DNA of 22,725 nt from an uncultured Clostridia bacterium (GTDB lineage: Bacteria; Bacillota; Clostridia; Lachnospirales; Anaerotignaceae): NCBI GenBank assembly GCA_910587195.1, contig CAJUKL010000003.1, positions 57,597 to 80,321 on the forward strand, written 5' to 3'. A program made the position numbers and the translations under genes. The notes beneath the pieces were generated by a model that saw only the letters and a program-made list of their open reading frames with translations, had not been told where the DNA came from and ran no database searches. Shown one piece after another: positions 8,052 to 16,260 of this stretch. The stretch's first letter is position 1. Every line of letters begins with the position of its first letter.

Positions 8052-8080
8052 ATTATATAATAAAAAAAATCTATTGTCAA
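8052..8080 (-). promoter_or_regulatory. Consensus promoter for rplM-rpsI
   Basis: Perfect TTGACA (8075-8080) and perfect TATAAT (8052-8057) are separated by exactly 17 bp on the minus strand. This is the strongest promoter in the window, as expected for ribosomal protein genes. Confidence 0.92.
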
Positions 8081-8158
8081 CGATAATTTAAAATATTTTA
8101 GGACAAGCACATAAGAATTTTTTGCAAACAGAACAGATTTTATTTTTTAAAACCTTGA

Positions 8159-8402
8159 GGACTTTGGTCTACACTTCGTTCCGGTCAACGTCCACTGGAC
8201 GTTTTGCATCCTCAAACTCCTACAAGCTTTTTGAAAAAAGCTTGACCAAAAACTTTACCTTCTACACACGGAACAGAACAAATTTTTTAACCACTGGTGC
8301 GCCGTTGTCGTTCTTCCACAACAACTATTCAAGTTCAACTCACAGCTGCAAAACGAAGTTTTGCACAAAAGTTCTTTGCTTACTTTCTTTCAAGAAAGTA
8401 AG
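8159..8402. repeat. Palindrome-tiled intergenic repeat, copy A
   Basis: The gap between truA and the rplM promoter is packed with perfect inverted repeats: AACGTCCA-c-TGGACGTT (8187-8203), CAAGCTTTTT-ga-AAAAAGCTTG (8223-8244), TGCAAAAC-gaa-GTTTTGCA (8347-8365), and an 11-bp arm pair at 8379-8402 that includes the end of truA. The segment at 8159-8182, GGACTTTGGTCTAC onward, matches the complement of 20586-20609 at 18 of 24 positions, with transitions only. GCTTGACCAAAAACTTTACC (8240-8259) also has a counterpart there. Some of these hairpins may end truA transcripts. Confidence 0.7.
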
Positions 8403-9129
8403 TTTCTAAAAGGGTTAAACCTTTTGCAGGGGCTGTCATACCCGCTTTTGTTCTGTCCTTGCTTGCTATAATCCCAGGAATATCTTCTATTTTTTTCTTT
8501 CCTTTTCCTACTTCTAGTAATGTTCCTGCAATAATTCTTACCATATGATATAAAAAGCCATCTCCCGTAATTTTGATAGTTACAAAACAATCATTTTTTT
8601 CTACCACACAATCAAAAATGGTTCGAACTGTTGTGCTCACTTGGCTCCCAGCCGCACAAAAACATTGAAAGTCATACGTTCCTATTAAATACTTGGCTGC
8701 TTGATTCATAGAAAGTATGTCCAATTTTTGAGGAACAAATACACTATTTTTTCTAAAAATCGGATTGGGAAAGTCATCATTATAATAGGTGTAGCAATAT
8801 GTTTTTTTGATACAATCATATCTTGGGTGAAATTGACTTTCCACTTCTTCCGCTTTTTTAACAACAATATCTTCTGGCAAAAAAGAACGGATAGCAAAAG
8901 GAATTTTTGCTGTTGGAATAGAAGTTTCCACATCAATAACGGCTCTTTGTCCTAATGCATGAACACCAGCATCTGTTCTGCTTGTGCCAATGATTGGACA
9001 ATCTGCCCGAAAAAGTGCTTTACAAGCATTTTCAAGCGTTTCCTCCACTGTTTTAACTTCATTTTTTTGTTTTTGCCACCCACAATATTCTGTACCATCA
9101 TATGCCACTGTTAATAATATTCTTTTCAT
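8380..9129 (-). CDS. truA: tRNA pseudouridine(38-40) synthase
   Basis: This enzyme isomerises uridines 38-40 in the anticodon arm of tRNAs. The 249-residue frame starts MKRILLTVAYDGTEYCGWQ. It has the catalytic motif GTSRTDAGVHALGQ with Asp53, and DGFLYHMVRIIAGTL near the C terminus. I prefer the start at 9129: a GGTGA site overlaps the ecfT stop, and longer in-frame starts would run into ecfT. The normal family end, close to the LTLLETYF position, is followed by LERK and a stop that lie inside an 11-bp palindrome (8379-8402). It is the last gene of the ecf transcript. Confidence 0.96.
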   Translation of the reverse strand: MKRILLTVAYDGTEYCGWQKQKNEVKTVEETLENACKALFRADCPIIGTSRTDAGVHALGQRAVIDVETSIPTAKIPFAIRSFLPEDIVVKKAEEVESQFHPRYDCIKKTYCYTYYNDDFPNPIFRKNSVFVPQKLDILSMNQAAKYLIGTYDFQCFCAAGSQVSTTVRTIFDCVVEKNDCFVTIKITGDGFLYHMVRIIAGTLLEVGKGKKKIEDIPGIIASKDRTKAGMTAPAKGLTLLETYFLERK

Positions 9130-9134
9130 TTTTA

Positions 9135-9959
9135 TCACCATAAAAAAGGAAATTGTGCCGCTGCAAAACGGAGGGCAATCAGTGCAATACAATAAGCTGC
9201 CAATAATACAACTGCTTTATAATCAGAAGATTTTAATAGCATAACATTCATTCTTGTTCTATTTTCATCTCCATGATAGCACCTTGCTTCCATTGCCATA
9301 GCTAACTCGTCTGCTCTACGGAAAGCAGAAATAAACAAAGGAACTAAAATAGGAATTAAACTTTTTGCTCTTTGTAATAAATTTCCACTATCAAAATCTG
9401 CACCTCTTGCCTGTTGTGCTTTCATAATTTTATCTGTTTCATCTAAAAGAGTTGGAATAAAGCGTAATGCAATCGTCATCATCATTGCAATTTCATGGGC
9501 AGGAACCCCTATTTTTTTAAAAGGTTTTAATAAATATTCAATTCCATCTGTCAACTGGATAGGTGTCGTTGTTAATGTCAAAATAGAGGAGCCAATGACA
9601 AGCAAGATAATACGAACACACATTTTTATTGCCATCAAAATGCCTTCTGTTGTAACAGTAAAAATGCCCCATTCCAATAAAATATGTTCTCCTCTTGTCA
9701 TAAAAACATTAATAAAAGCTGTAAATAAAATAATAATTAATAATCCCTTAATTCCTTTTAGCATAAATTTTAAAGGAACTTTTGAAGTTTTAATCACGGC
9801 TGCCATACACAACACTACAAAAACATAACCCGTAAATGTATTCACAAAAAACAAAGTTAAAATAAATAAAAAGGTAATCACTAATTTTATTCTTGCATCT
9901 ATACGATGAATCGGAGAATTAACAGGATAATACTGTCCGATTGTAATATCACGAATCAT
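9135..9959 (-). CDS. ecfT: ECF transporter transmembrane (T) component
   Basis: This 274-residue integral membrane protein couples ATP hydrolysis to substrate-binding S subunits for vitamin or trace-metal uptake. Several hydrophobic segments are visible, around residues 27-55, 72-87, 113-131, 158-172, 203-214 and 250-268. The two coupling-helix motifs are AQQARGADF (Ala-Arg-Gly at 184-186) and AMEARCYHG (Ala-Arg-Cys at 225-227). The second carries Cys where Gly is common, a tolerated variation. Its ATG overlaps the ecfA2 stop by four bases (ATGA), and truA starts 5 bp after its stop. No S component is encoded in the window, as in group II ECF systems where scattered S proteins share one module. 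Confidence 0.95.
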   Translation of the reverse strand: MIRDITIGQYYPVNSPIHRIDARIKLVITFLFILTLFFVNTFTGYVFVVLCMAAVIKTSKVPLKFMLKGIKGLLIIILFTAFINVFMTRGEHILLEWGIFTVTTEGILMAIKMCVRIILLVIGSSILTLTTTPIQLTDGIEYLLKPFKKIGVPAHEIAMMMTIALRFIPTLLDETDKIMKAQQARGADFDSGNLLQRAKSLIPILVPLFISAFRRADELAMAMEARCYHGDENRTRMNVMLLKSSDYKAVVLLAAYCIALIALRFAAAQFPFLW

Positions 9960-10816
9960 ATTTTTCCCTCCCCTTTTAATAAAGCATATAATGCTTTTAC
10001 AGCTTCCTCCATGGTATAAATATCTTGTGGTAAAGCATAACCTTTTTCTCTCAAAGCGTCCAAAACGTAACTAATTTGTGGTGCTGCCAGTCCTATTTTT
10101 TCCAATTCCTTGACCCTTGCAAATACTTCTTTTGGCGTTCCCATCATAGCAACTTTTCCTTTTTCCATAACAATGAGTCTGTCCACTAATTTTGCCACAT
10201 CTTCCATACTATGGGATACAAGAATAATCGTAATTCCTCTTTCTTTATGAAGTTTTTGAATGGCAAGTAAAATTTCATCTCTCCCTTTTGGGTCTAATCC
10301 TGCTGTTGGCTCGTCCAATATCAGCACTTCTGGATTCATTGCAAGTACGCCAGCAATAGCAACACGTCTTTTTTGTCCTCCAGATAATTCAAACGGAGAT
10401 TTTTCATAGATATTTTCGGAAAGGCCTACTGTTTGTAAAGCCTCTTTCACTCTTTTATCAATTTCTTCTGGAGATAATTTCATATTGCTTGGCCCAAAAG
10501 CAACATCTTTGTAGACTGTCATTTCAAAAAGCTGATGTTCTGGATATTGAAAAGCAAGTCCAATTTTTTGGCGCACTTCTTTTAATTTTGCTTTATCTTT
10601 GTGGATATTTTCACCATCTAATAAAATTTCACCTGCTGTTGGAAAAATCGTACCATTCAAATGTTGTATCAAAGTAGACTTTCCAGAGCCAGTATGACCA
10701 ATTAGTCCAATAAATTCCCCTTTTTGTATTTCTACATTGACATCATGCAAGGCAACTTTTTCAAATATGGTATCAGGATTATAAACATGGGTTAAGTGGT
10801 TGATTTTAATTGACAT
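9956..10816 (-). CDS. ecfA2: ECF transporter ATPase EcfA2
   Basis: This 286-residue ABC ATPase is one half of the heterodimer that powers the ECF transporter. Walker A is GHTGSGKST (40-48), the Q-loop reads LAFQYPEHQLF, the signature is LSGGQ (144-148) and Walker B is VLILDEP (164-170). The switch histidine follows in LVSHSMEDVAKL. The YPEHQLF Q-loop and the end of the protein are typical of A2. The start overlaps the ecfA1 stop by 25 bp, and the stop overlaps the ecfT start, so the three are translationally coupled. Confidence 0.96.
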   Translation of the reverse strand: MSIKINHLTHVYNPDTIFEKVALHDVNVEIQKGEFIGLIGHTGSGKSTLIQHLNGTIFPTAGEILLDGENIHKDKAKLKEVRQKIGLAFQYPEHQLFEMTVYKDVAFGPSNMKLSPEEIDKRVKEALQTVGLSENIYEKSPFELSGGQKRRVAIAGVLAMNPEVLILDEPTAGLDPKGRDEILLAIQKLHKERGITIILVSHSMEDVAKLVDRLIVMEKGKVAMMGTPKEVFARVKELEKIGLAAPQISYVLDALREKGYALPQDIYTMEEAVKALYALLKGEGKI

Positions 10817-11658
10817 ATCGCACCTACCATTTCTTCTACTGTTAAAATATCTTGGGGAATAGAGATTCCCATTTTTTTCAGTTCATATGCTGTTTCTGTC
10901 ACCTGTGGCACATCAAGTCCATAGCTTTTTAAAGTTTCCACTTGTGGAAATACTTGTTTTGGAGTTCCTTCTAATACCACATTCCCATCATCTATCACAA
11001 AGACTTTTTCTGCCCTTACTGCCTCATCCATATAATGGGTTATCAATACAATCGTCATACCTTCTTCTTGATTCAAGCGCAATATCGTATCCATAACATC
11101 TTTTCTGCCAACAGGGTCTAACATAGCTGTTGGTTCATCAAAGACAATACATTCTGGTTTCATAGCAAGCACGCCAGCAATGGCAATTCTTTGTTTTTGT
11201 CCACCAGAGAGTTTGGAAGGAGTATGTTCTTTATATTCCAACATGCCAACAGCACTTAATGCCTCATCTACTCTTTTCCGTATTTCTGCAGAAGGTACTC
11301 CCAAATTTTCGGGGCCAAAAGCAATATCCTCCTCCACCACAGTAGCCACTAATTGGTTGTCGGGGTTTTGAAATACCATTCCAGCACTTTGTCGAATATC
11401 CCAAAGGAGTTCTTCTTTTTGGGTATCATAGCCATTTACCCATAAAACGCCTTCTGTGGGACGCACTAAAGCATTGATATGTTTTGCAAAGGTGGATTTT
11501 CCAGAACCGTTATGTCCCAGTACTGCAACAAAGCTGCCTTTTTGAATTGTTAAATTTACATGATTTAGTGCTAATATTTTTTCTTGCTTTGTGCCTTTTT
11601 CTGTCTCTATCACTTTGATATATTCATAAGACAGATTTTCAGCTTTAATCATTTCCAT
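10792..11658 (-). CDS. ecfA1: ECF transporter ATPase EcfA1
   Basis: This is the partner ATPase, 288 residues from the start I choose at 11658. Walker A is GHNGSGKST (48-56), the Q-loop contains VFQNPDNQLVATVVEEDIAF, the signature is LSGGQ (150-154) and Walker B is IVFDEP (171-176). The switch region is LITHYMDEA. The FQNPDNQ and VVEEDIAFGPENLG motifs mark A1. A longer in-frame start at 11742 falls in the -35 element of the predicted promoter, while a GGTGG site sits properly before 11658. It is the first gene of the ecfA1-ecfA2-ecfT-truA operon. Confidence 0.96.
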   Translation of the reverse strand: MEMIKAENLSYEYIKVIETEKGTKQEKILALNHVNLTIQKGSFVAVLGHNGSGKSTFAKHINALVRPTEGVLWVNGYDTQKEELLWDIRQSAGMVFQNPDNQLVATVVEEDIAFGPENLGVPSAEIRKRVDEALSAVGMLEYKEHTPSKLSGGQKQRIAIAGVLAMKPECIVFDEPTAMLDPVGRKDVMDTILRLNQEEGMTIVLITHYMDEAVRAEKVFVIDDGNVVLEGTPKQVFPQVETLKSYGLDVPQVTETAYELKKMGISIPQDILTVEEMVGAICQLKSTT

Positions 11659-11713
11659 ATTTCCACCGCCTGTAAAAAATAGTCTATGGCAAAATATGCT
11701 CACAGCTAGAAAT

Positions 11714-11742
11714 AGTATACGGTATTCTTTTTGAAAAAGCAA
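11714..11742 (-). promoter_or_regulatory. Predicted promoter of the ecf-truA operon
   Basis: On the minus strand TTGCTT (11737-11742) and TATACT (11714-11719) are spaced by 17 bp. Transcription would begin near 11707, about 50 bp before the ecfA1 start. Upstream lies an 8-bp inverted repeat, CAGGAATT/AATTCCTG (11750-11757 and 11775-11782), of unknown role between the divergent promoters. Confidence 0.7.
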
Positions 11743-11852
11743 TCAAAAACAGGAATTACTTAAAATATTCTTACAATTCCTGTATCCATTCGATGAAATA
11801 AAAGGAATATGCTATATAACTTGTATTGACAAAGCAACTTTTTTTTAAAATG

Positions 11853-11929
11853 TTGTTTTTATACATAATAAATGCTATGATTAAGCTATAAAAAAAGGGT
11901 TTGACATAAGTCTATAATAAAATGAGAAT
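11853..11929 (+). promoter_or_regulatory. Candidate promoters for the unknown gene pair
   Basis: Two plus-strand candidates precede the gene at 11947. TTGTTT (11853-11858) and TATGAT (11876-11881) have a 17-bp spacer. TTGACA (11901-11906) with GAGAAT (11924-11929) also has 17 bp. Which one is used cannot be told from sequence. A GAGGG site (11936-11940) sits correctly for the ATG. Confidence 0.5.
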
Positions 11930-11946
11930 ACAATAGAGGGATAACA

Positions 11947-12555
11947 ATGAAAATTATAAAAGAATGGTTCCATGAGGGATTAGGAAAAATCATTTGTGCA
12001 GAACAAAGAGCTTATCAAGGAAAAACTGTTGGTGCAGAAGAAAAAAGTGATAGCAGATTTCATCTTTTTGGAAGAAAAGAAAAAATAAAGTTTCTTTCCA
12101 AAGAGCCAAAGCTTTATAATATTATGTTTTCTTTTTTTGCAACTTCTGATGAAGAACTGGAGGATATTTTTTATAACAGAACTCCAGAAACACAAGAAGA
12201 ATATAAAAACTATATATTTATTTATCAATCTCTTTTAAACTCCATAGAAATGATTGAAAAAGACTTACTAAAATATTGTCAGGAAGAATTTCAGGAAGAT
12301 TATTTTCAATATTTTGGCTATCATTTTGTAGACGAAGATTTGCCTACGTGGAAAGAAACAAAAGACTTATATGATTATTTTGAAGTCATAGAAATTGATA
12401 TTTTTCCAGAATTTTATCAAATTATTTTAAAATCAAAGCTGGTATATGAAGATATTTTATTAGTAGGAATACCAAAAAATGACCCTATCCATTTAGATTG
12501 GATTACTATGGAGAAAGAATCAAAACCTGTTGCTATGTGGTTCGACTGGTATTAA
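11947..12555 (+). CDS. Uncharacterised protein, paralogue of the next gene
   Basis: I do not recognise this 202-residue protein with confidence. It has no signal peptide or membrane segment and is rich in acidic, aromatic and lysine residues, so it is probably cytosolic. It begins IKEWFHEGLGKIIC, followed by KIKFLSKEPKLYNIMF, then a helical part (ATSDEELEDIF through SLLNSIEMIEKDLLKYCQEEF), then LPTWKETKDLYDYFEVIEI, and ends AMWFDWY. The neighbour 21 bp downstream shares this plan (HKELGKIVC, KFKFFSKEPQNIHILF, SLEEIEKF, YELPKVNTIEELYQYVRVVQV). The layout recalls small DUF6985-like or immunity-like proteins, a weak guess. It is transcribed away from ecfA1. Confidence 0.8.
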   Translation: MKIIKEWFHEGLGKIICAEQRAYQGKTVGAEEKSDSRFHLFGRKEKIKFLSKEPKLYNIMFSFFATSDEELEDIFYNRTPETQEEYKNYIFIYQSLLNSIEMIEKDLLKYCQEEFQEDYFQYFGYHFVDEDLPTWKETKDLYDYFEVIEIDIFPEFYQIILKSKLVYEDILLVGIPKNDPIHLDWITMEKESKPVAMWFDWY

Positions 12556-12576
12556 TATGGTAAGTAGGTGAATATT

Positions 12577-13134
12577 ATGAAAAAAATAAGCGAATATTAT
12601 CATAAGGAATTAGGAAAAATAGTTTGCTGTGTATCAGACAATGAATATGGTGGAAATTATTGGTGTAAAAAAGAAAAATTCAAGTTCTTTTCTAAAGAAC
12701 CGCAAAACATTCATATTTTATTTGACCTTTATAATCGTGACAACAATTATCAAAGAATTAAAAAATGCAAAAAGGTATTGCAAGAAGAAAAAAAAATAAT
12801 TGAAAATTATCAATTATTTGTAAACTCCTTGGAAGAAATTGAAAAATTCTGCTTGTTGTCTTTTCAAAATCCAGATACTCCTTTTGATTATTATTATTAT
12901 TCAATAATAGATTATGAATTACCAAAAGTAAATACGATAGAAGAATTATACCAATATGTCAGGGTTGTACAGGTCTATATTTCAAGTGAATGTTATGAGG
13001 TAAGACTGCAATTTTTGTATTCTCCGATGGATACTATAATTCATGGACACTTAAATGATAATAGTAAATCAGAAATGGGTATCAAATTAGCAAATGATTT
13101 AATTGGTGTGAATACTATAATAGAAACAGAATAA
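12577..13134 (+). CDS. Uncharacterised protein, paralogue of the previous gene
   Basis: This 185-residue protein of unknown function is related over its whole length to the product of the preceding gene; both contain GLGK/ELGK with KII/KIV, and KFLSKEP/KFFSKEP. It lacks export signals. I choose the ATG at 12577 over the in-frame GTG at 12568: AAGTAGGTG ends at 12570, giving a normal gap to the ATG, and the GTG would fall inside this site. The last 30 residues differ most from the paralogue. The pair looks like a tandem duplication that has since diverged strongly. A decayed IS1-type element begins about 50 bp downstream. Confidence 0.8.
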   Translation: MKKISEYYHKELGKIVCCVSDNEYGGNYWCKKEKFKFFSKEPQNIHILFDLYNRDNNYQRIKKCKKVLQEEKKIIENYQLFVNSLEEIEKFCLLSFQNPDTPFDYYYYSIIDYELPKVNTIEELYQYVRVVQVYISSECYEVRLQFLYSPMDTIIHGHLNDNSKSEMGIKLANDLIGVNTIIETE

Positions 13135-13187
13135 GCAAAATAACCCTTTTTCCTTTTTTTAAATTACTAGTTTACAAAAAAAATTTG

Positions 13188-13771
13188 AGAGTGTTTACTA
13201 AATTATAGTTAGGGGCATAATAATAAAAACAAAAAAGGAAAAAATTATTATGCCAGTATGTAAAATCACTTGTGTATAGATGGATAAAAGAAGCGTCTGA
13301 AAGATTACCGAAATATCAAATAGAGGATAATATAGCAGAAATAGAATTTGATGAGATGTGGCATTTTATTAAGTCAAAAAAACAAATTATGGGTTATTAA
13401 GGCTCTTGACAAAAGAACAGGAAGAACGATTGCATGGGAACTTGGAAATCGTAATACAAAAACTTTCAAAAAATTATATGATAAAGTAAAGCATTTGCAA
13501 AAAGCAACATTTTATACTAATAATTGGGAAGCATTTGCAAAAGTTCTTCCTACAAAAAGGCATGTAATAGGTAAAAGATATACAAATGAGATAGAAAGAG
13601 ATAACAGCAATACAAGACATCATTTAGCAAGATTTACATGTCGTACAAAAGTAGTTAGTCAGAAGGTTGATATGGTAGATTCTGCTTTAAAGCTTTGGCA
13701 AGCTCTTACTATAGATTATTTCTTTAATATTTTTCAGGATATTGCTTTAGCTATATTTAGATAAACACTCT
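13188..13771 (+). mobile_element. Decayed IS1-family insertion sequence
   Basis: The ends form imperfect inverted repeats of about 23 bp: AGAGTGTTTACTAAATTATA from 13188, and the complement of 13748-13771, AGAGTGTTTATCTAAATATA. Between them is a broken IS1-type transposase. No clear target duplication flanks it. At its right end the element directly cuts a coding sequence (start codon at 13818) after 16 codons; none of that gene's remainder is visible beyond the left end, so sequence next to the element was lost. Confidence 0.8.
13250..13764 (+). pseudogene. IS1-family transposase remnant
   Basis: An ATG at 13250 with an AAGGA site gives MPVCKITC, the start of an InsA-like zinc finger. A deletion with a frame change then joins this to VYRWIKEASERLPKYQIED. 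The frame changes again at a run of seven A (13376-13382), so IEFDEMWHFIKSKK continues as NKLWVIKALDKRTGR only after the shift. The rest runs to 13764 with IGKRYTNEIERDNSNTRHHL. The first catalytic Asp (FDEMW) and the Glu (EIERDNSN) remain. The expected second Asp reads TNNWEAF, where relatives have TDDWEAF, so catalysis would fail even without the shifts. Confidence 0.83.
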
Positions 13772-13818
13772 GTACAGCCATTTTTATGAGGGCTACCATT
13801 GACTAACAATACTTTCAT
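13771..13818 (-). pseudogene. NADPH-dependent FMN reductase, 5' fragment cut by IS1 element
   Basis: An AAGGAGG site (13828-13834) leads into an ATG at 13818 and the peptide MKVLLVNGSPHKNGCT. This is the classical first strand and FMN phosphate loop of flavodoxin-fold NAD(P)H:FMN reductases (VNGSPHKNG). The frame enters the IS1 end after 16 codons. The rest of the gene is not present on the other side of the element. It was probably the last gene of the surface redox cluster, 21 bp after the SLH-flavodoxin gene, and would have supplied a cytosolic flavin reductase. Confidence 0.8.
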
Positions 13819-13839
13819 ATTCTATTTCCTCCTTTTTTA

Positions 13840-15578
13840 TCAATCTAAGCCATTTACCCATTCTACAATTTCGTTTTCTGCATCTTGTATATGATTACGA
13901 GAAATGGATAAACCTTCTACAACCTCTGCATCAGGTTCTAATCTTCGTATTGTACTAATTGTGCTAGAAAAACCACTTCCTCCATGTGTATTAAATGCTA
14001 TGATGGTTTTATTAGAAAAATCATGTTGTTCAAAGAAGGTATACAATATCATAGGCATATCCCCCACCAATTTGGATAACCTACAAATATAGTGTCATAT
14101 TCGTCTAAATTATCTATAGTATTTAATAATTCAGGACGTGCATTTTGATTTTGTTCTTCTAAAGCCAAATCAACTAATGTTTCATGGTCAGTTGGATATG
14201 CTGTTTGTGGTTCAATGCGAAAGATATCTGCATCTATTGTATTTTGAACGATTTGTGCCATATATTGTGTATTGCCTAATACTTCACCGTTAATAACGAC
14301 TGTGCTATTCTCTTCTTCTGTTGTCATATCATTAGGATTTGTTGTTTCTGGCATAGAAAAATATACAACTAAAGATTTTTTACTATTTGTATTTTGTGTT
14401 GTATTTTCATTTGCATTTTCTGCTACATTAGCATTTGTAGTTAAATTTAAGCTGGAAATCCAATTTTGTACATCAGATTCGCTTGCTCTACTTGAAAATC
14501 TCTGTCCATCAAGCCAATTTGCACCGTTTGTCAATGCCGCAAGATTTCTGCCACTTGAGCCTATACCACTAGAGGAAGAAGTGCAGAAAGGTATCACTGT
14601 TTTACCATCAAAATCAACATTTTCAACAAATCCTTTTACAATATTAGGAGCTTCTCCCCACCATATTGGGTAACCAACAAATATTGTATCATAATTTGTT
14701 AATTCTGGTAATTCTCCTGCTATTTCTGGGCGAAAATCTGGGTCATTATGTTCTGCATTGACACGACTATCATCGTCTGTCCAATCTAAATCATCAGAAG
14801 TATATTCTTGTGCTGCTATGATTTGATAGGTATCTGCATTTAATGCTTCTGCTATATTTTCTGCAACACCTTTTGTATTGTTTGTAGCAGAAAAATAAAC
14901 AACTAATGTATTGCTTATATTTTCAGTATCTTCTGTTAGTTGTTCTGGTTGCGTTACTACTTCTTCTGGTTCTACTGGCTGAGTTTGACTTTCACCTATA
15001 TCTAACGTCATATAACGGAACAATATTGTGGCGACATCAGCACGTGTTGCATTTTTTGCTGCTTCAAAAGGAGCAGAAACAATATTATTTTGTGTTGCCC
15101 ACTGTATTGCTTGAGCGGAATAGCTGTCCTGCTGTGATGGTGTCGTATTTTCGGCATATCTCCATAATATTGTTACGACTTGTTCCAAACGAACAGGGTC
15201 ATTTACACCAAAATTTCCATTGTCATAGCCTGCAACAATATTATTTTCTGCTGCCCAATTTACGGCATTACTATACCACATATTTTCTGCTACATCTGCA
15301 AAATTCGCATTTTGGGATACATCAGGACTACCAGACATTCTATATAATATCATTGCTAACATTGCTCTGCTTGTGTTTAAATCTGGTGAAAACTTTGTGT
15401 TGCTTGTACCACTCATAATGCCGTTGTCATGCACATATTTTACAGCTTCTGCATAAGGAGCATCTTCTGATACATCTGTAAAGCCTGTGTCATTTACCGC
15501 TGCAAATGCTGTAAGTGATGTAACAAATAACAAAAGCATTGCTAATAGTAGTGATAATAATTTTTTACTTTTTTTCAT
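13840..15578 (-). pseudogene. SLH-domain protein with two tandem flavodoxin domains, frameshifted
   Basis: The start at 15578 gives a clear signal peptide (LLSLLLAMLLLFVTSLTAFA, cleavage near residue 26). Three SLH repeats follow at about 31-85, 92-143 and 150-192, which would bind pyruvylated wall polymer. A Glu/Thr/Gln-rich linker leads to a first flavodoxin domain (224-377, TLVVYFSATNNT and GYPIWWGEAPN). A second linker precedes another flavodoxin domain (402 onward, SLVVYFSMPETT, GEVLGNTQYMAQ, GYPNWWG). One G is missing in a run now five long (14061-14065), so the frame stops after WWGICL. The next frame carries DMPMILYTFFEQHDF to the true end at 13840. Restoring one G gives about 578 residues. 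It follows the lipoprotein flavodoxin gene by 21 bp. Confidence 0.88.
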
Positions 15579-15599
15579 TTGTCATACTTCCTTTCCTTT

Positions 15600-16238
15600 T
15601 TATTGATTTACTGCAACTCCATTTACACTATTTACCCAATTTACAACATCATCTCTACTTACATTACTTGAAAATCTTTCCCCTGCAAGCCAATTTGCAT
15701 TACTTGTCAATGCTTCAAGATTTTCACCACTAGAGCCTATACCACTAGAGGAAGAAGTACAGAAAGGTATTACCGTTTTATTTGAAAAATCAGCGTTTTC
15801 TACAAATCCTTTTACAATATTAGGAGCTTCTCCCCACCATATTGGATAGCCAATAAATATGGTATCATAGTTTGTTAAGTCTGGTAATTCTCCTGCCATT
15901 TCTGGGCGAAAATCTGGGTCATTATGTTCTGTGTTTACACGGCTGTTGTCATCTGTCCAATCTAAATCGTCAGAAGTATATTTTTGCTCTGCTATAATTT
16001 GGTAGGTATCCGCATTTAATGTATCTGCAATATAGCCTGCAACAGTTTCTGTGTTTCCTGTAGCTGAAAAATAAACAACTATGGTATTGTTATTTTGTTC
16101 TCCTGTTTCATTTTGTTGTGTTTGTTCTGGCTGTTCTGTTTGCTTTGGTGTGGTTTGCTGACCACAAGCAGAAAAAGCAAATAGTAATAGTATCGCAATC
16201 AAACCACTTGCTATTGCTTTTATGTATTTCACTACCAT
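15600..16238 (-). CDS. Flavodoxin lipoprotein
   Basis: This is a flavodoxin-like FMN domain tethered outside the membrane. The start at 16238 (MVVKYIKAIAS) is set by AAGGAG at 16248-16253; an ATG at 16247 would touch that site. A lipobox, LLFAFSAC, ends at about Cys25, followed by a Gln/Thr/Glu-rich linker to about residue 50. The flavodoxin fold starts at TIVVYFSATGNTETVA with the FMN phosphate loop, continues with TIFIGYPIWWGEAPN, and ends VPFCTSSSS-type and DDVVNWVNSV segments. The cofactor would have to be bound after Sec export. It is very similar, also in DNA, to the first flavodoxin domain of the following SLH gene. The family is clear; the electron partner is unknown. Confidence 0.93.
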   Translation of the reverse strand: MVVKYIKAIASGLIAILLLFAFSACGQQTTPKQTEQPEQTQQNETGEQNNNTIVVYFSATGNTETVAGYIADTLNADTYQIIAEQKYTSDDLDWTDDNSRVNTEHNDPDFRPEMAGELPDLTNYDTIFIGYPIWWGEAPNIVKGFVENADFSNKTVIPFCTSSSSGIGSSGENLEALTSNANWLAGERFSSNVSRDDVVNWVNSVNGVAVNQ

Positions 16239-16260
16239 TTCTATCATCTCCTTATGTTAT

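Noticed and set aside
8159..8402. CRISPR array in the palindrome-rich gaps
   Set aside because: There are no equal-length direct repeats with unique spacers; the hairpins differ from one another and no cas genes are present.
8122..8409. Possible small plus-strand gene in the truA-rplM gap
   Set aside because: It is made of the palindromic repeat units; composition (Phe, Ser, Thr runs) does not look like a real protein.
14906..15418. Long plus-strand open frame of 170 codons
   Set aside because: It is the antisense of the SLH repeats, rich in Leu/Tyr/His as expected from mirrored AT-rich code; no start signals.
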